A stretch of DNA of 64,000 nucleotides from Mixophyes australis. Taxonomy: Eukaryota; Chordata; Amphibia; Anura; Limnodynastidae. Below are positions 24,304 to 37,700 of this stretch, piece after piece (the first letter of the stretch is position 1; the number at the start of each line of letters is the position of its first letter). Under the pieces are notes generated by a model. That model had not been told where the DNA came from, ran no database searches, and saw only the letters and a program-made list of their open reading frames with translations. Both the position numbers and the translations under genes were made by a program. The stretch is from NCBI GenBank assembly GCA_036250195.1, contig JAVHZZ010000010.1, positions 81,017,257 to 81,081,256 on the forward strand. Reading direction: 5' to 3'.

Positions 24304-26973
24304 GTAAGTTCCTGTTGTGGGAAGCTGATGGGGTGGGGTGAAGTTATTCATCACTGTACATACAACACATGAGTATCCTGAAACATATTTTCTTTATAAT
24401 CCACTGCAAACACTATCTTTGACAGTCTCCTAGTCGTGTCGGAACTAGTGATTCCACTTTGCATTACTCCTGTACTATCCAGGGAAAAAAAAATCCTGGA
24501 ATTAGTGTGAAGAAGTATTTACAGAATACTAACCTTTCAATCGGAGCAAAAAACCTTAAATGCAGCTTCTTAGAAATAACTTGGGATTATTACTTTGTAC
24601 CCACAAAACCATGTCAAGTAAAATAATTATTTTGTTATTATTATTCTGTACGTGACATATACAGAAAGCAAGGATTCATTACACATTACATGATACATGA
24701 AGAGCAAAATAGAAAAGACCAGACATACTAAAAAAATTAAATAAATAAAATATACAGATAAGAAGTTAATGCAGATCAAATTATTTACGGGGCAGTGAGT
24801 GAGAGTGATGGTAATGTCCAGCATAAGGTTAGCCTGAGCTTAAGAAAACAGGGCTAGGGAAGCAGGCCAAGAGGTACAGAGGGTGATGGAATAGTAGAAG
24901 GAGAATACAAGGAAAGAGGGCCCTGCTAATGAGAGCTTACATCCTAAAGATGTAATCTCGATGTATTATCAATATTATCGTTAGATTTTTTTTAACTTCT
25001 ATGTATAGAGAAAATAATTCCTTGTAGGTGATCATTTGGAAAGTCAGAGACGCTCCTAATATCACCCATACTTTAAAAAGGACACTTGTTTGAATTGTTT
25101 GTTTGACATGTACATTTCAATGATAACTTGTATTGGAGATTTTGAAGTAACTTTTTCTTTCTCTTCAGTCTGCTCGCTCAGTCGGGTATGGTACAATCGG
25201 GGGCATGCGTTCAGGCTACTCCTCCCGCTCGGCTGTGGATTTGGGGGGAACACAACGAATCAGTGTACCTCCACAGCAGCAGCAGCAACAACAACAACAA
25301 CAACAACAACAACGTGGATATTCCACCTCCCGACCAAACTCCTACCATGAGCGAGTGTATCCAACCCGCCGTGATTATGATACCATGTCCCTACGGTCTA
25401 TGCGTATTGGAGATGGAGATGAGCGATATGATAATGGAGCATCTTCTCAATCCATTTTCTACCGCCAAAACTCCTCTGCTAGTGCTGCACCAGTACTATT
25501 AAGGTCTCTCTCTGGAAACCTTGGCCAGGATGGTGGTGCCTCATGGGTTGAACGGGCAGAGGTGGCACAGACGCGGACAATCAGGGCACCTGCTATGCGC
25601 ACCATACAGCGCTTTCAAAGTACCAACCGTGCCCGCGCTGCATCCGGTTCTTACGGCACCTTGAATTCAGTCAATCCACAACAGATGATGCAACAGGCAG
25701 GTGTCGTGGGCTCTGCCTATGCGACCGGCAGGCTGGAACAGACCTCTCGTGCCCCCTCTGTGCGGAGCCTGGCGGAGTCTACACACCAAATGCAAGACAT
25801 GAGGGGCATGGATGTGTTTGATGGAAACAAGAGTTTGATGAGTCAGCATTCATTTACTAGTGGGTAAGTGGCAGGCAAGACTCATCATCATCATCATCAT
25901 CATCATTTATTTATATAGCGCCACTAATTCCACAGCGCTGTACAGAGAACTCACTCAGATCAGTCCCTGCCCCATTGGAGCTTACAGTCTAAATTTCCTA
26001 AAACACACACACACTTTCGGCACATTAGGAACCACAGGCTCATGGAAAGGAACATACCTAATGTCAGAGTCGTAACTTAAAATTTTAGTGCCCGAGGCAA
26101 AAGGGTAACCTGCCACCCCCCCCCCTAGCCCTCAATTTTAACCAAATAAACCTAAAACATTCGTAAACTGCACCCCCCCTCCCCCCTTAAGAGCTGCACC
26201 TTGGGCGATCGACCCTCCTGCACTGAACTAGTTATGGCCTTGCCTAATGTGCGAAAGGGCAAGTATATATGTATATATACATTGTCCTCTCTATTGAAGT
26301 GTGTTCTCTATTTCTACACCTGTTCAGTAATGCATATAGCCATAAGTTATGCTGCATGGTGAATTTTCTGTCGCTGCATTCATTAATAAGATTGACCGAG
26401 ATAAAATCAATAGTCATCCACAGACTCTAATGCAACAGTTTAGCATTGGAATTAACAGGATATTTTCTACATTTTACTAAACAATTACTTTTGAATAAAC
26501 CCTTTCTCATCCAAGTAGCACCATTGTTTTATTAAGCCAAAAGAGCTCTGCTAAACAAAACCTGTTAAAAGTAAGTTGTTTCAGCAAGACATCCCCAAAG
26601 AAACAACAGAATGTAGGAGATCCGTGTAGAATGCACGATCAATGTGAAAATAAGAGTTAAATATATGAATGTTGCATTGTGTTGTGTCCATACAGTTCAT
26701 ATCATAAAAACTTAAATATGTTCCTGTGATAGATTAGAGAGAGTGCGCATATGACTGACTATATCTTTTTGATAGTTGCTGATATAAAATAAGATATAGC
26801 CGCACCAATACTAAGCATTTCCATTGTGTGTGTTAGGAGACTCTAGCATAGAAAATTAACCTAAATTAAATTGCTTTGTACTATACTGGGAATAGTGCTC
26901 CCAGGTTAAAAATGGGGAGGAAAATTTGGATGCAGCCCTATTTCTGAGGGTGTGTGTGTGTGTATATGTATGT

Positions 26974-27018
<45 letters not shown>

Positions 27019-30000
27019 GTGTGTGTGTGTAAAGGATTTGGAAGGGAGCAGTGGAGATCTACTGGAAAATTCCAAAGTATGTATAAACAATATGTACGGT
27101 CAAAAGTTCTACTTATGATAAAATATAGAAAAACTAACAAAACTAAACAATATGAATTTATTGCTGTATATTACCAACTTTGTACTTAGTAACATACTGT
27201 CCAGGAATGTCCTTTTTTAGATAGTCTATTAAATTCTCGTGAAACAGTTCAGTTTTCCAGGAAAAGGTTTACCCAAGAGGGGTTATGTTCTTATTACTTT
27301 ATCTTTGCCGTGAGCGTAGGTGTCTTCAGTAAGTCGTCTCCTCCAGCTGCTAGTGTAGTAGTATATTCAGTATGCTCAATAAAGGCGTAGCTTATCTCCT
27401 TTAAGTTATTGTAAAGATTAGAGGTCCTGGCTCCCATTGGCAGAATGTTTCATATACAACAAAGTGGATGAGGTGCACAGATGGTTAAAAACTGTTAAAA
27501 GCATTTATTAAACAAATTCATAGATGCACTTACAATTCACAGTCGGCATACAGCCTACAGACGTATCTGATAATTGGCGTCCTGGAAGTTTGAACAGTCA
27601 CTTAGGGCCTGATTTATCAAGGGGTGCATACTGAGCACAACCTGCGTTTAGTATTAAACAAACATATTTTAGCTTTGCGCGCTCCCAAATGAATCGAGGC
27701 ACGGATCTCAAGATGTGTGCGCTGTTGAACTTGGGTGTAGGTCTGCTCTGCTCTGCTACACAAGACTCTGCAGGATATGTCCAATAACTGGATTATACAT
27801 TTGCAAAAGAATGCATGGGGAAAACAAAATTAGTGTCTCGGTTACGTATTTGGGGATTAAGGTTACCAAAACCCACGACTCCCTATATAAAGCTAACCCC
27901 CCCCCCCCCCTTCATTATTTGTGAAACTGATCAGGACCACCTCCATTGGCGCAAACCCTTTATCTCCTGGATATGCAGAGTAAACGCTATAAAAGTGAAT
28001 GTACCCCCCAAAATACTATTTTGGACATTACCTGTCCTGAAGCTGCCCCATACTCTCGCATCTCTCCAGACCACATGCAAATTTGTCTGGCATTTCGGCA
28101 AGCCTGGATGAAACGTGACCTGCTGGCTAGGGCTTTGGTGTCTGGCGGCCACAGCCTACCCATATGTTAAATACTGGGGTTGATATGGAAAATGAACTCG
28201 TCCACCACAATACCCTGGAAGTTTTACCCTGGCTCCACAAGCGCCACAGGCCTGTCTCGGCATGCTCCGTTCCCACAGTACGATTCGCGCTTTCCATTTA
28301 GGATTTGGGAATTATCCCTCTCCATTCACCCCAAGTTGGGACCACACTCTTTTTGCTTCCTGATAGGGAAGCTGGTATGGCTTTGGGATGGAAGGCAGCT
28401 GGGATTATGTGTTTTCATCATATTGCAGAAAGTTTAGATGCAAGATTTTCACTGAATTTCACGAAAAAAGCATTGCATTCCCAATTCAAAATTTTACCAA
28501 TACCTCCAAATTTGCCATTTTGTACAGACCTCTCTTAAACCCACGCCACCCCGGCAACTCTCCCAGTTTGAATGCATCGGCACATATAATACCAGCTGCA
28601 AAGGTGCCATCTCTCTCCTTTATCACTTTGTCCTTGCCCTGCAGACCCCTCCACCAGCTTTTCATGTGACGGCCTGGGAAGAGGATTCAGGTACCCACCT
28701 TGGGGATAAAACGTGGGAGACCATACCTGCTAGGGTTTCCAAGAGCTCCATTAGCATTGCTATTAAGGAGAAGTCTTCTGAAGTCTTCACCTGGCAGTTC
28801 TTGGTCCCTGCCCGCCTACATACAATTTACCCAGGCACGTGATATATGTGGTAGAGGGAGTGCGGCAAGTGGGGAGACTTCAAACATATTTGGTGGTCTT
28901 GCCCAGCTCTCGCCTTTTAGACTGATGTTCGAACTCTCATAGGGGGTGTCACTGGGTATACTCTCGATCTGACACTTACCAACCTCCTCTTATGCGCCCA
29001 CGTCTAGACAAATTCATAGACAAACTCATTTTACACATCTCTTTTGCTGCCAAATTTTAGAAACCGGAAAAGTCCAAATCCCCTATACCACCGTGAGGTT
29101 ATAAATCGCATCTTGTTTGTCTCAAAAATGGAATACGTCACCAGCCTCCAAAATAACACTTGTTTTCTTCCATAAAATTTGGGACCCCTGGTATAATCAC
29201 CAAGAGGTCTCTCTACCCATCACATCCTAAACAGACCTCTTGACCAAAGCACCCCAGACCCCGCACACACTGTCCAACCACCCTACAACAGTTAAATGCT
29301 AACTCTTCTATTATGTACATGCCCATGTTTAATGTGGCATTTAGACTATTGTTTTATCATTTTCTTTCTGTGACTTGGACTAGTCCGGTGGCTGGAGCAA
29401 GAGATACGGCACAAAAACAAGTAACTTTGGCAGGATTCGGACGTGGCTCAGTGCGCTTCAGTTTTGCACGTCCTTACTGTACAATGACTACAGCAAAGCA
29501 ACTGTTACCCGACCCATTTACTCCCTCAAATCGTAGGCTTCAATATGTGCCCTTTGCATACGAAGACTGAGCGGACAGGGCTGTGGTCACGGCATTAAGT
29601 CCCAGATCTGGGCATGCGCAGAGTTATTTTACGTACAATACTCTCAAAATCAGCAAATACGTGCCTTGATGAATCAGGCCTTTAGAATATAGTAAGGTGC
29701 CGGGCATATAAATAAATGTCAGGACTGTATCGGTAGTTTGTCGTAAAAAATGCCTTAAATTTTCCCACACGTTTTGTCTAATCTAGACATCTATAGGGGA
29801 TAATATCTCTATTTTGCTTTGTTTTATTGTCTGCTTTATGTTGGGGGTGGGGATGTGCTTTGTGGTCCAATTGCCATAAATTGTTACATTGGTCCTTCGG
29901 TGTAACATGTTACATATCGATGTCCACACAAACAGTATACAAAACATTACAGGAATAAATAAGTTAAAATACGATTGCAAATTAATGTCAATAATTCATT

Positions 30001-33000
30001 AAATCTAATACATAAATCTAGAGATATCTGATCCATATTCATATTAAGATTAGTTCTGAGAGGAAAAGGACAGTAATGGTTATTTCATTTGGTCTAATTA
30101 GGTTGAAATGAATTAAAGGATAGACAGTTGCTTTATGTATAGATAAGATACAGTGATGTCACTAATGAAGGCCTTCCACGTTGACATTCAGGTTTGATGA
30201 CATAGACATGCCGACAGCTGTGAAATATTTAATGGCCAGCGATCCCAACCTACAGGTGCTAGGAGCGGCTTTCATACAGCATCGATGCTACAGTGATACA
30301 GAAGCCAAAAAACAAGTGAGTCTTAAGGTTAAATGCACTTTGAACAACAGTTTAAATACCTATAACATGTCTGACCTCCTTCCAGATCCCATAACTTGCT
30401 GATCGACCTCTTATGCTATATATTTTCTAGGCTCGTTCCTTACAGGCAATTCCCAAACTGGTAAAACTGTTTAATCACTCAAACCAAGAAGTGCAGCGCC
30501 ATGCCACGGGAGCAATGCGCAATCTGATCTATGACAGTCCTGAGAACAAGATGGCTCTGGTGGAGGAGAATGGTGTGTATGAGCTTCTACAGGCTCTAAA
30601 AACACAAGACGATGAACTGAGGAAAAATGTAACTGGTAGGTTCTGTTTTTTGTTTTTTCTGTTTCTTTTTTTTTTTGTTTTTGTTTTTTCATTTTCGGTG
30701 CTACATGTCTGTACAATTGCTCGAAGCCTTACTCAGAAATCATAGATTTCTCCTGCCATAACCCATTTAACGTTTCTTTAACGCAGTCCCCATAGATTAA
30801 TATGTGGACTGCCAAGTTCTGCAATGCATAAAGCATTGAAAAGCGATCTATACAAAAAGGGATACACAAAGTTCTTGGGAGAAAAAAAACATTGATACAT
30901 TTCAGATTCTGACCTAAAAATCAATAACGGCAACGTAAATACATTCGACTCAGCTGTAACTTATGTTTGGGTTCAGCAGAAACGACTTTAATGCTGACTT
31001 ACAGGTAAAGTACATCTAGGGCTCACACAGGCTTTGAGGCAGAGGTATTCAGAGGTATTGTATAGTAAGGGATCTATGTATTAAAGTGAAATTTCCATAG
31101 CAGAATGTATGAAGGGTTTCTGACAGGAGAAATCAAAGATGCTTGCCTGTGAAAATACCTACTAAACAGCTCCCAGCAGTCTGATTAGAGAATAGTTCCA
31201 GCCATTCACCAGGCAGTGTGTGTGGGGACATCTAACCATTCTGATTGGTGGATGACACTAGCCATTTATCAGTCAGCATGCTTGGAGCTTTCCACTTGAT
31301 ATGACCAGTAATTGTCACTGCCAGACCGTTCATGGCTGACTTTATAATAAAACACTACCGGAACTGCTGGGGAGCATACTCTGGCTGCCAGGCAAGGACA
31401 TGAGCTGTGTGGCTTGCTCCAAGACTGTAGAAAGCAGTGTTGGCTAACCTGTGACACTCCAGGTGTTGTGAAACTACAAGTCCCAGCATGCTTTGCCAAT
31501 ATATAGCAGTTTATTGCTGGAAGAGTATGCTGGGACTTGTAGTTTCACAACATCTGGAGTGTCGCAGGTTAGCCAACACTGGTATAAAGTGTACTGATCC
31601 AGGGGGCAGATGTCCACTAGGCATTGAAAATGAAGAGTCAGGATAAATATTAAAGAAACGCACAGTCACTTATGAAAATTGTTTCCCAGCAAGTTTGGGT
31701 GCTGTAGAGTACACACCACAAAAGCATTTGGAGGTGGGTATTATCGACCCTTCAGGGCTTAATGGAAGGAAATACTATATTTTAACATAAGGAAAGTGGT
31801 TGTTATGGAAAGCTTAAATGAGTGGATTGTGATGGATAAGCCCAGGCCGAAAAAGGTTGCAGCACCTCAAGTGTAATATTTGTTTTTTATTCTACTCTTC
31901 AGGCATTTTATGGAACTTGTCATCAAGTGATAACCTGAAAACACGGTTGGCACGGGACACTCTAGGTCCTCTAACAGATCGGGTGCTAACTCCACTCTCT
32001 GGATCTTCAGGATCTGCACTGATCCAACAGAATGCATCGGAGGCTGAGATATTCTACAACGCCACAGGCTTCCTCAGGTACCGGATCAAAGCTCTGCAGG
32101 ATTATTTAGATTGACCTAATATTCTCAAAATATGAGGTTTGAGTTCACTAGTGTGCTTAAAAAAGATTGCCGCTCGATAAAATCCTATAATGACCATATA
32201 TCGGTCAATTAAGCCCAATACAGCACACAAAAGGAAGATAGGACAACAAACCCTTTTCACATTAAAAGACAGAAATAAACACCATAAAAATAATAGTGAA
32301 TCCTATTTGTACAAGATAAAATGTCATATAATTCAATAAAATTGCAAAAATAACAAGCCACATAGAACTATTTTTTTTGGTCTTTGACATGGTGTGGGAT
32401 CTTTCTACTTATCACAAAATATAAGTATTCTTATTCCTTATTAATCTATGTGAAAAGCGTAGCGCTTGATCTGTTGTCCATCTTCTCTTTGTATGACTTA
32501 ATATTGTGTCCAGAGAGACTATGAAATGATAATTTGTAAATGGGTGGGTTGTTAAAGCCATTTGATAGTGAAAAAGCATCTACATTCTAGGTTAAATGTA
32601 AAATTATCTCTCGGTGTTCTTTGTTATCCTCTGTCTTGTAGGAACCTGAGCTCAGCCAGTGAGGACACCCGTCAGAAGATGCGTGAATGTCCTGGTCTTC
32701 TGGACTCCTTGGTTGGCTACACAAACCAAACTTTACAGGCTGCCAAATATGAAGACAAGGTGAGAATCTCTGCAAGGAGGGGTAAAGAACGTTTTATAAA
32801 TAAACAAAAACTAACCACCCTCTAGAGGCCCTTGATGCAAATAATAATTGTACATATAACGCCTACTTCTAGCAACGCTCTATAGTATATGGTTAGCAGA
32901 GCTGGTTATTTTCATAAAATGTAACAACTCCTTTCTAGAGTGTGGAAAACGCAGTATGTGTACTGAGGAACCTGTCTTACCGTCTGTATGATGAGATGCC

Positions 33001-34709
33001 ACCTTCTTGCTTGCAAAGGCTGGAAGGAACTCAGAGGGGGCAAAATGCAGCAGGAGATACAGTGGGCTGCTTCACTCCTCAGAGCCGCAAACTCAAAGAG
33101 GTAATCCTACAAAACGTTCACAAATGGGGAGAATGGTTTGGTCACAAATGACACTGTTTCACCTTGTATGTGTTGAGCCTTTTTGTCTTGCTTATCCAGT
33201 GGAACGGTTATATTTTCACTCTCTATTGCTGATTACGAACAAACTCTAATTTATTACTTTTTGAAGCCACAAAATACTTTGTTTTATTATGAAAATCACT
33301 ATAATGTTGTCCTTTTTTTTTTTTTATTATTTTCAAGCAGAAGTGCCTTAGGGTTTGTGAATGAGTGGAAGTTTTCATTTTGTGATGGGAGCTATCAGTT
33401 GACCAAAGCATTAGGGGTCAATACAGAGAACTTTCATGGGAACTTTTTACCCCAAGGACTATACAAAGGACACGTGGTCACCCTCTAAGGTTAGAGGAGA
33501 GGAAATTTCACAACCAGCAAAGGAAGGGGTTCTTTACAGTAAGGGCAGTCAAGATATGGAATTCATTGCCAGGGAAGGGTGTGATGGCAGATTCAATAGA
33601 TATGTTTAAGAAAGGGTTAGACAAATTTTTAGCGGAAAAGTGTATCCAGGGATACGACCGTTAATTAAAATGTAGGATAGTAGTGGAAATAGGGTAAAAA
33701 TAGGACTGCAATATTGAGTCTGGGGGGATTTTCACAATTGAAACAGATTGGCGGTTGTTTACTCTGGATTAATTTCAAATATAAGTGCAGGATCGCAGGA
33801 GATCCAAAATAGGTTGAACTTAATGGACTGGTGTCTTTTTTCAACCTCATCAACTATGTTACTATGTTACTATGTAATGCATTAAGATGCACCCACAGTC
33901 TACACCACGTTGACATTTATAGATTGAACCAATGAGACTCTCCATTCATTAGACACTAGTGACAACTTCCCCACAAAATGTAATACCTTTACCATGAATT
34001 GCTTATGGTGAATTAACTTCACCTTCTTTATCGATTTTATTTTTTTTCTTTCCTTCTTTCTTTTTTTTCTCCCAGACTTCAAAAAGTTTTTATTTTTTAT
34101 CGCAGAAACCACTTTAGCTCATTTGATTTGCTGAATTGTAGTCCCTCTCTCACCTGCATGGTCTAAGCTTGTACCCTTTATTTCCCCCCACAGAAACAAC
34201 AGGGCACAGACCTTGCTATATTTGCAGAGATCTCAAAGGATCCGAAGGGGATGGAGTTACTGTGGCACCCGCAGATTGTCGGTCTGTATAATCGGATACT
34301 ACAGCAGTGTGAACTAAACAGACATACCACCGAGGCTGCAGCGGGAGCTCTGCAGAACATCACAGCCGGGGACCGCAGAGTAAGTCCCGCTTGTGTCCTG
34401 TGACGACGATCCATATAGGCAGCGCTATTTGTTTCATAGTGAGGCGAGCTTGTATCTTATTCTGTAATAGTGGATCATATAGTATAACGCATCTAAAGGG
34501 TATGAGATATAGGAAGAGGGGCCAAATACCACATCCAGTGGTTAGAAATAAGGTAGACGATGTATGGTGCAGCACAGTGGCTTAGTGGTTAGCACTTCTG
34601 CCTCACAGTACTGGGGTCATAAGTTCAATTCCCAACCATGGCCTTAACTGTGTGGAGTTTGTATGTTCTCCCGGTGGTTGCGTGGGTTTCCTCCCACACT
34701 CCAAAAACA

Positions 34710-34748
<39 letters not shown>

Positions 34749-37700
34749 CATTTATTTGTTGGGCGCCACAGGGTTTCCGCAGCGCCTTGCATAGTACGAA
34801 CAGTAGACCATACAGGGTAAAACATTACAGAACAATAATGTAATTACCAATGCTTCAGAAACTCCGGGCAGACAAACGGAGAGAGGGCGGAGCAGAAGAG
34901 CCGTTATGGAGACAGGAGGGGAGAGGGGCCCTGCTCATGCGAGCTTACATCCTAAAGAAGGGTGGACAAAACAGGCACAAAGGGAGGCAGTGGTGCAAGG
35001 GAGAAAAAGGGACCAGGGGAGAGGGGGGAGAACAAGCAGAGTGGATGAGGGGTTAAGTGGATGGTAGGTTAGTTGGCTGCTATCAAATTGACCCTAGTCT
35101 CTCTGTCTATCTGTGTGTGTATTAGGGAATTTAGACTGTAAGCTCCAATGGGGCAGGGACTGATGTGAGCGAGTTCTCTGTACAACGCTACAGAATTAGT
35201 GGCGCTATATAAATAAATGATAAGGATTAAAACTATTCCTTCTCCTGGAAGCTCAATATATGATAACTATATATCTAAATGGTGTGCTTGTTTAACAGTG
35301 GGCAGCCGTGCTGAGCGGGGTGGCGTTGGAGCAGGAGCGTATTCTAAACCCAGTTCTGGATCGCTTGAGGACTACAGATCACAGCCAACTACGGTCTCTC
35401 ACAGGCCTTATCCGCAACCTGTCTAGACATGCCAAAAATAAGGATGAGATGTGTGAGTTCCCAGTTGACACACCCCTATCTTCACTCATTATAAGTTATC
35501 ACTTTCTAGAGTTTCTAAGTTTTTCATTTTACTTATTCTACCTCCCTCAGCTGTGTAAAGCCAACGTGTTGGTTTCTGTAGAAGACATTTTATGAAATAA
35601 TAGGGGGGAAGTCTGAGAATTAAAGTTCACACTTTTCTTGTTTCAGTCAATTGTAGTTTCACATCAGGCGTGTCCGCGCTCATGCGGAGTGAAGGGGTCA
35701 GTATGTTGGTTTCTAATTATGTTTTCTATCTGTTCTCTCGCTATCAGCCACCAAGCTAGTGAGCCACCTTCTGGAGAAACTCCCCGCTGAGGGAGGAGTC
35801 AAGAGCCCTCCTGCTGAGGTCATAGTGAATATCATTGCTGTGCTTAATAACCTGACGGTAGCTGGACCCCTCGCAGCCCGAGATATTGTATACTTCAACG
35901 GACTTGGCAAACTTATGTACATCAAGAGGAAGAGAGACAGGTAAGTGGAGGCAACAGAGTGAGGGAGGAACCCTCCTTCAGGGGGTCACTATGCAGCCAA
36001 TAAATGGAGCGTTTTGTTTGGTTCTGGATTTGGGGATGGACCATACAGACTCTGGTCTGTGGCAGCATTAAAGCAGGGTTGGTGCTCTGTAAAGTATAAA
36101 TACATTATTAATTTCCAAATTAAAACATAAAAAAGCATTTTGTACTCATTGAGCAATCATTTAACCAGGCGATCAAAAAGAACTGTAATTATACAATTTA
36201 TTTTTTACAAATGGGATGCAGTAGGGGTTTAAATCATGGAGAACTGTGATGTTTGGGTGAAGGACGTATAAATCTGGGCCTGGCTGTCCAAAGTACGTAG
36301 CGCAATTATAGGCCAAAGTAGTTTTTAGTATTTACAGTTTGTTTATATGGTGTTGCATAGTGTACACTGTGACTTATGTATACTAGAGGCTTATTCACTT
36401 CTCTGTTTACGTGTGTGATGAATGAAAATGGCAAATTTTAGTTTTATGCTATTCAGATCTAGTTACTTTCGTTTGCAAACAATTAATTATTTCCTGACTC
36501 TGCTTGCCACACTTTGGGTGGAGAAAAGATTTGAGAACAAATGTACATTTCCTTAAGCCAAACTTTTGGGTGGCATCTACCAAAATATGGGTAGATCATT
36601 GGGCAGCATACCTACTCCAAGAAATCCTCAAACAGTCCCAGCACTAGACAGCCTGTATGGGGTCCAAGTGTCCTAGTGGAAATCTGCATACAGGCTGGTA
36701 AGCACAGGGCTGTGGCCTCTATGGAAAGAGAAACCGAAAAACAAAAATGTATCCTCTTACTCCCAGAGACTATGGGCCCTGTGCTGAAAAGTGCTGGCAC
36801 TCGTCTTGGGCCCATGTAGAGTTTGGGTCTCCTAGGGGCTTATTCAATTAGTTTCCATGATCACAGCATCACGCTGCCGCGTACATAAAGTGCAGTTACA
36901 GTACCGCCACATTGCAAATTTTCCTTTGCGATCCTATGGGGTACGAAGGGAAATCTGCGGTGTAGTGATATTGGGAAGGAGGCGACCGCGATCCCGGAAG
37001 CTAATTGCCATTCCAAGGGGCATATTCAACTTTACCACCTCATTAGTCCCAATGTAATTTAATCAAAGACTCCTACCCATTCTACCAATGGGGTATAAAT
37101 AAGTAAGTAAAACACAGACATATATTTAATGTAAAACTTAAATGAAATACTTGTCAACTCCTAATTCAACACTTTATTGCAGAATCAAATCTTCGTTCTC
37201 TATCTGTAATTCACTGGGAAATCCAATGGGAAATTCTTATGTCATTGTAATCCAGTAGGTAGTTGATGCAACTGCTCGCTACAAGCACCCGCCGATAAAG
37301 GATAATCCTTATCAAAAGCCTTTTCACGCACTGGCCGCTTGTGATTGTGTAGTGGCCAAGAGAGGCACCAGTCAAAACAGTCACATGAACAGCTGGGTGT
37401 TTATAGCAAGCGGTTGCGTCAGAATTTATGGTTTCTTCTTTCTTTCTCACACTGGTTTACAAAAATCAAAGGATTACCCATTAGATTACAACAGAAGAAT
37501 GAAAAGAGAAGATATCATTTTATATTAAAGTGGTGAGCAAGAGGTTTCTCTTAGTGTTTTCTTCATTTAATTTTTATTTTAAAATATGTGTGCATACTGC
37601 AACATTAGCTCCACAATAGCTATAAATATAAACCATAGGCGCACACCCTAATGCACTAGAAATGTAGAGCCAATAAAGTTGTAAATGATATAGAAACGTG

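Noticed and set aside
25882..25905. CRISPR-like or His-coding repeat array
   Set aside because: It is the simple ATC-triplet tail of a SINE; no spacers or repeats of CRISPR size exist anywhere in the window.
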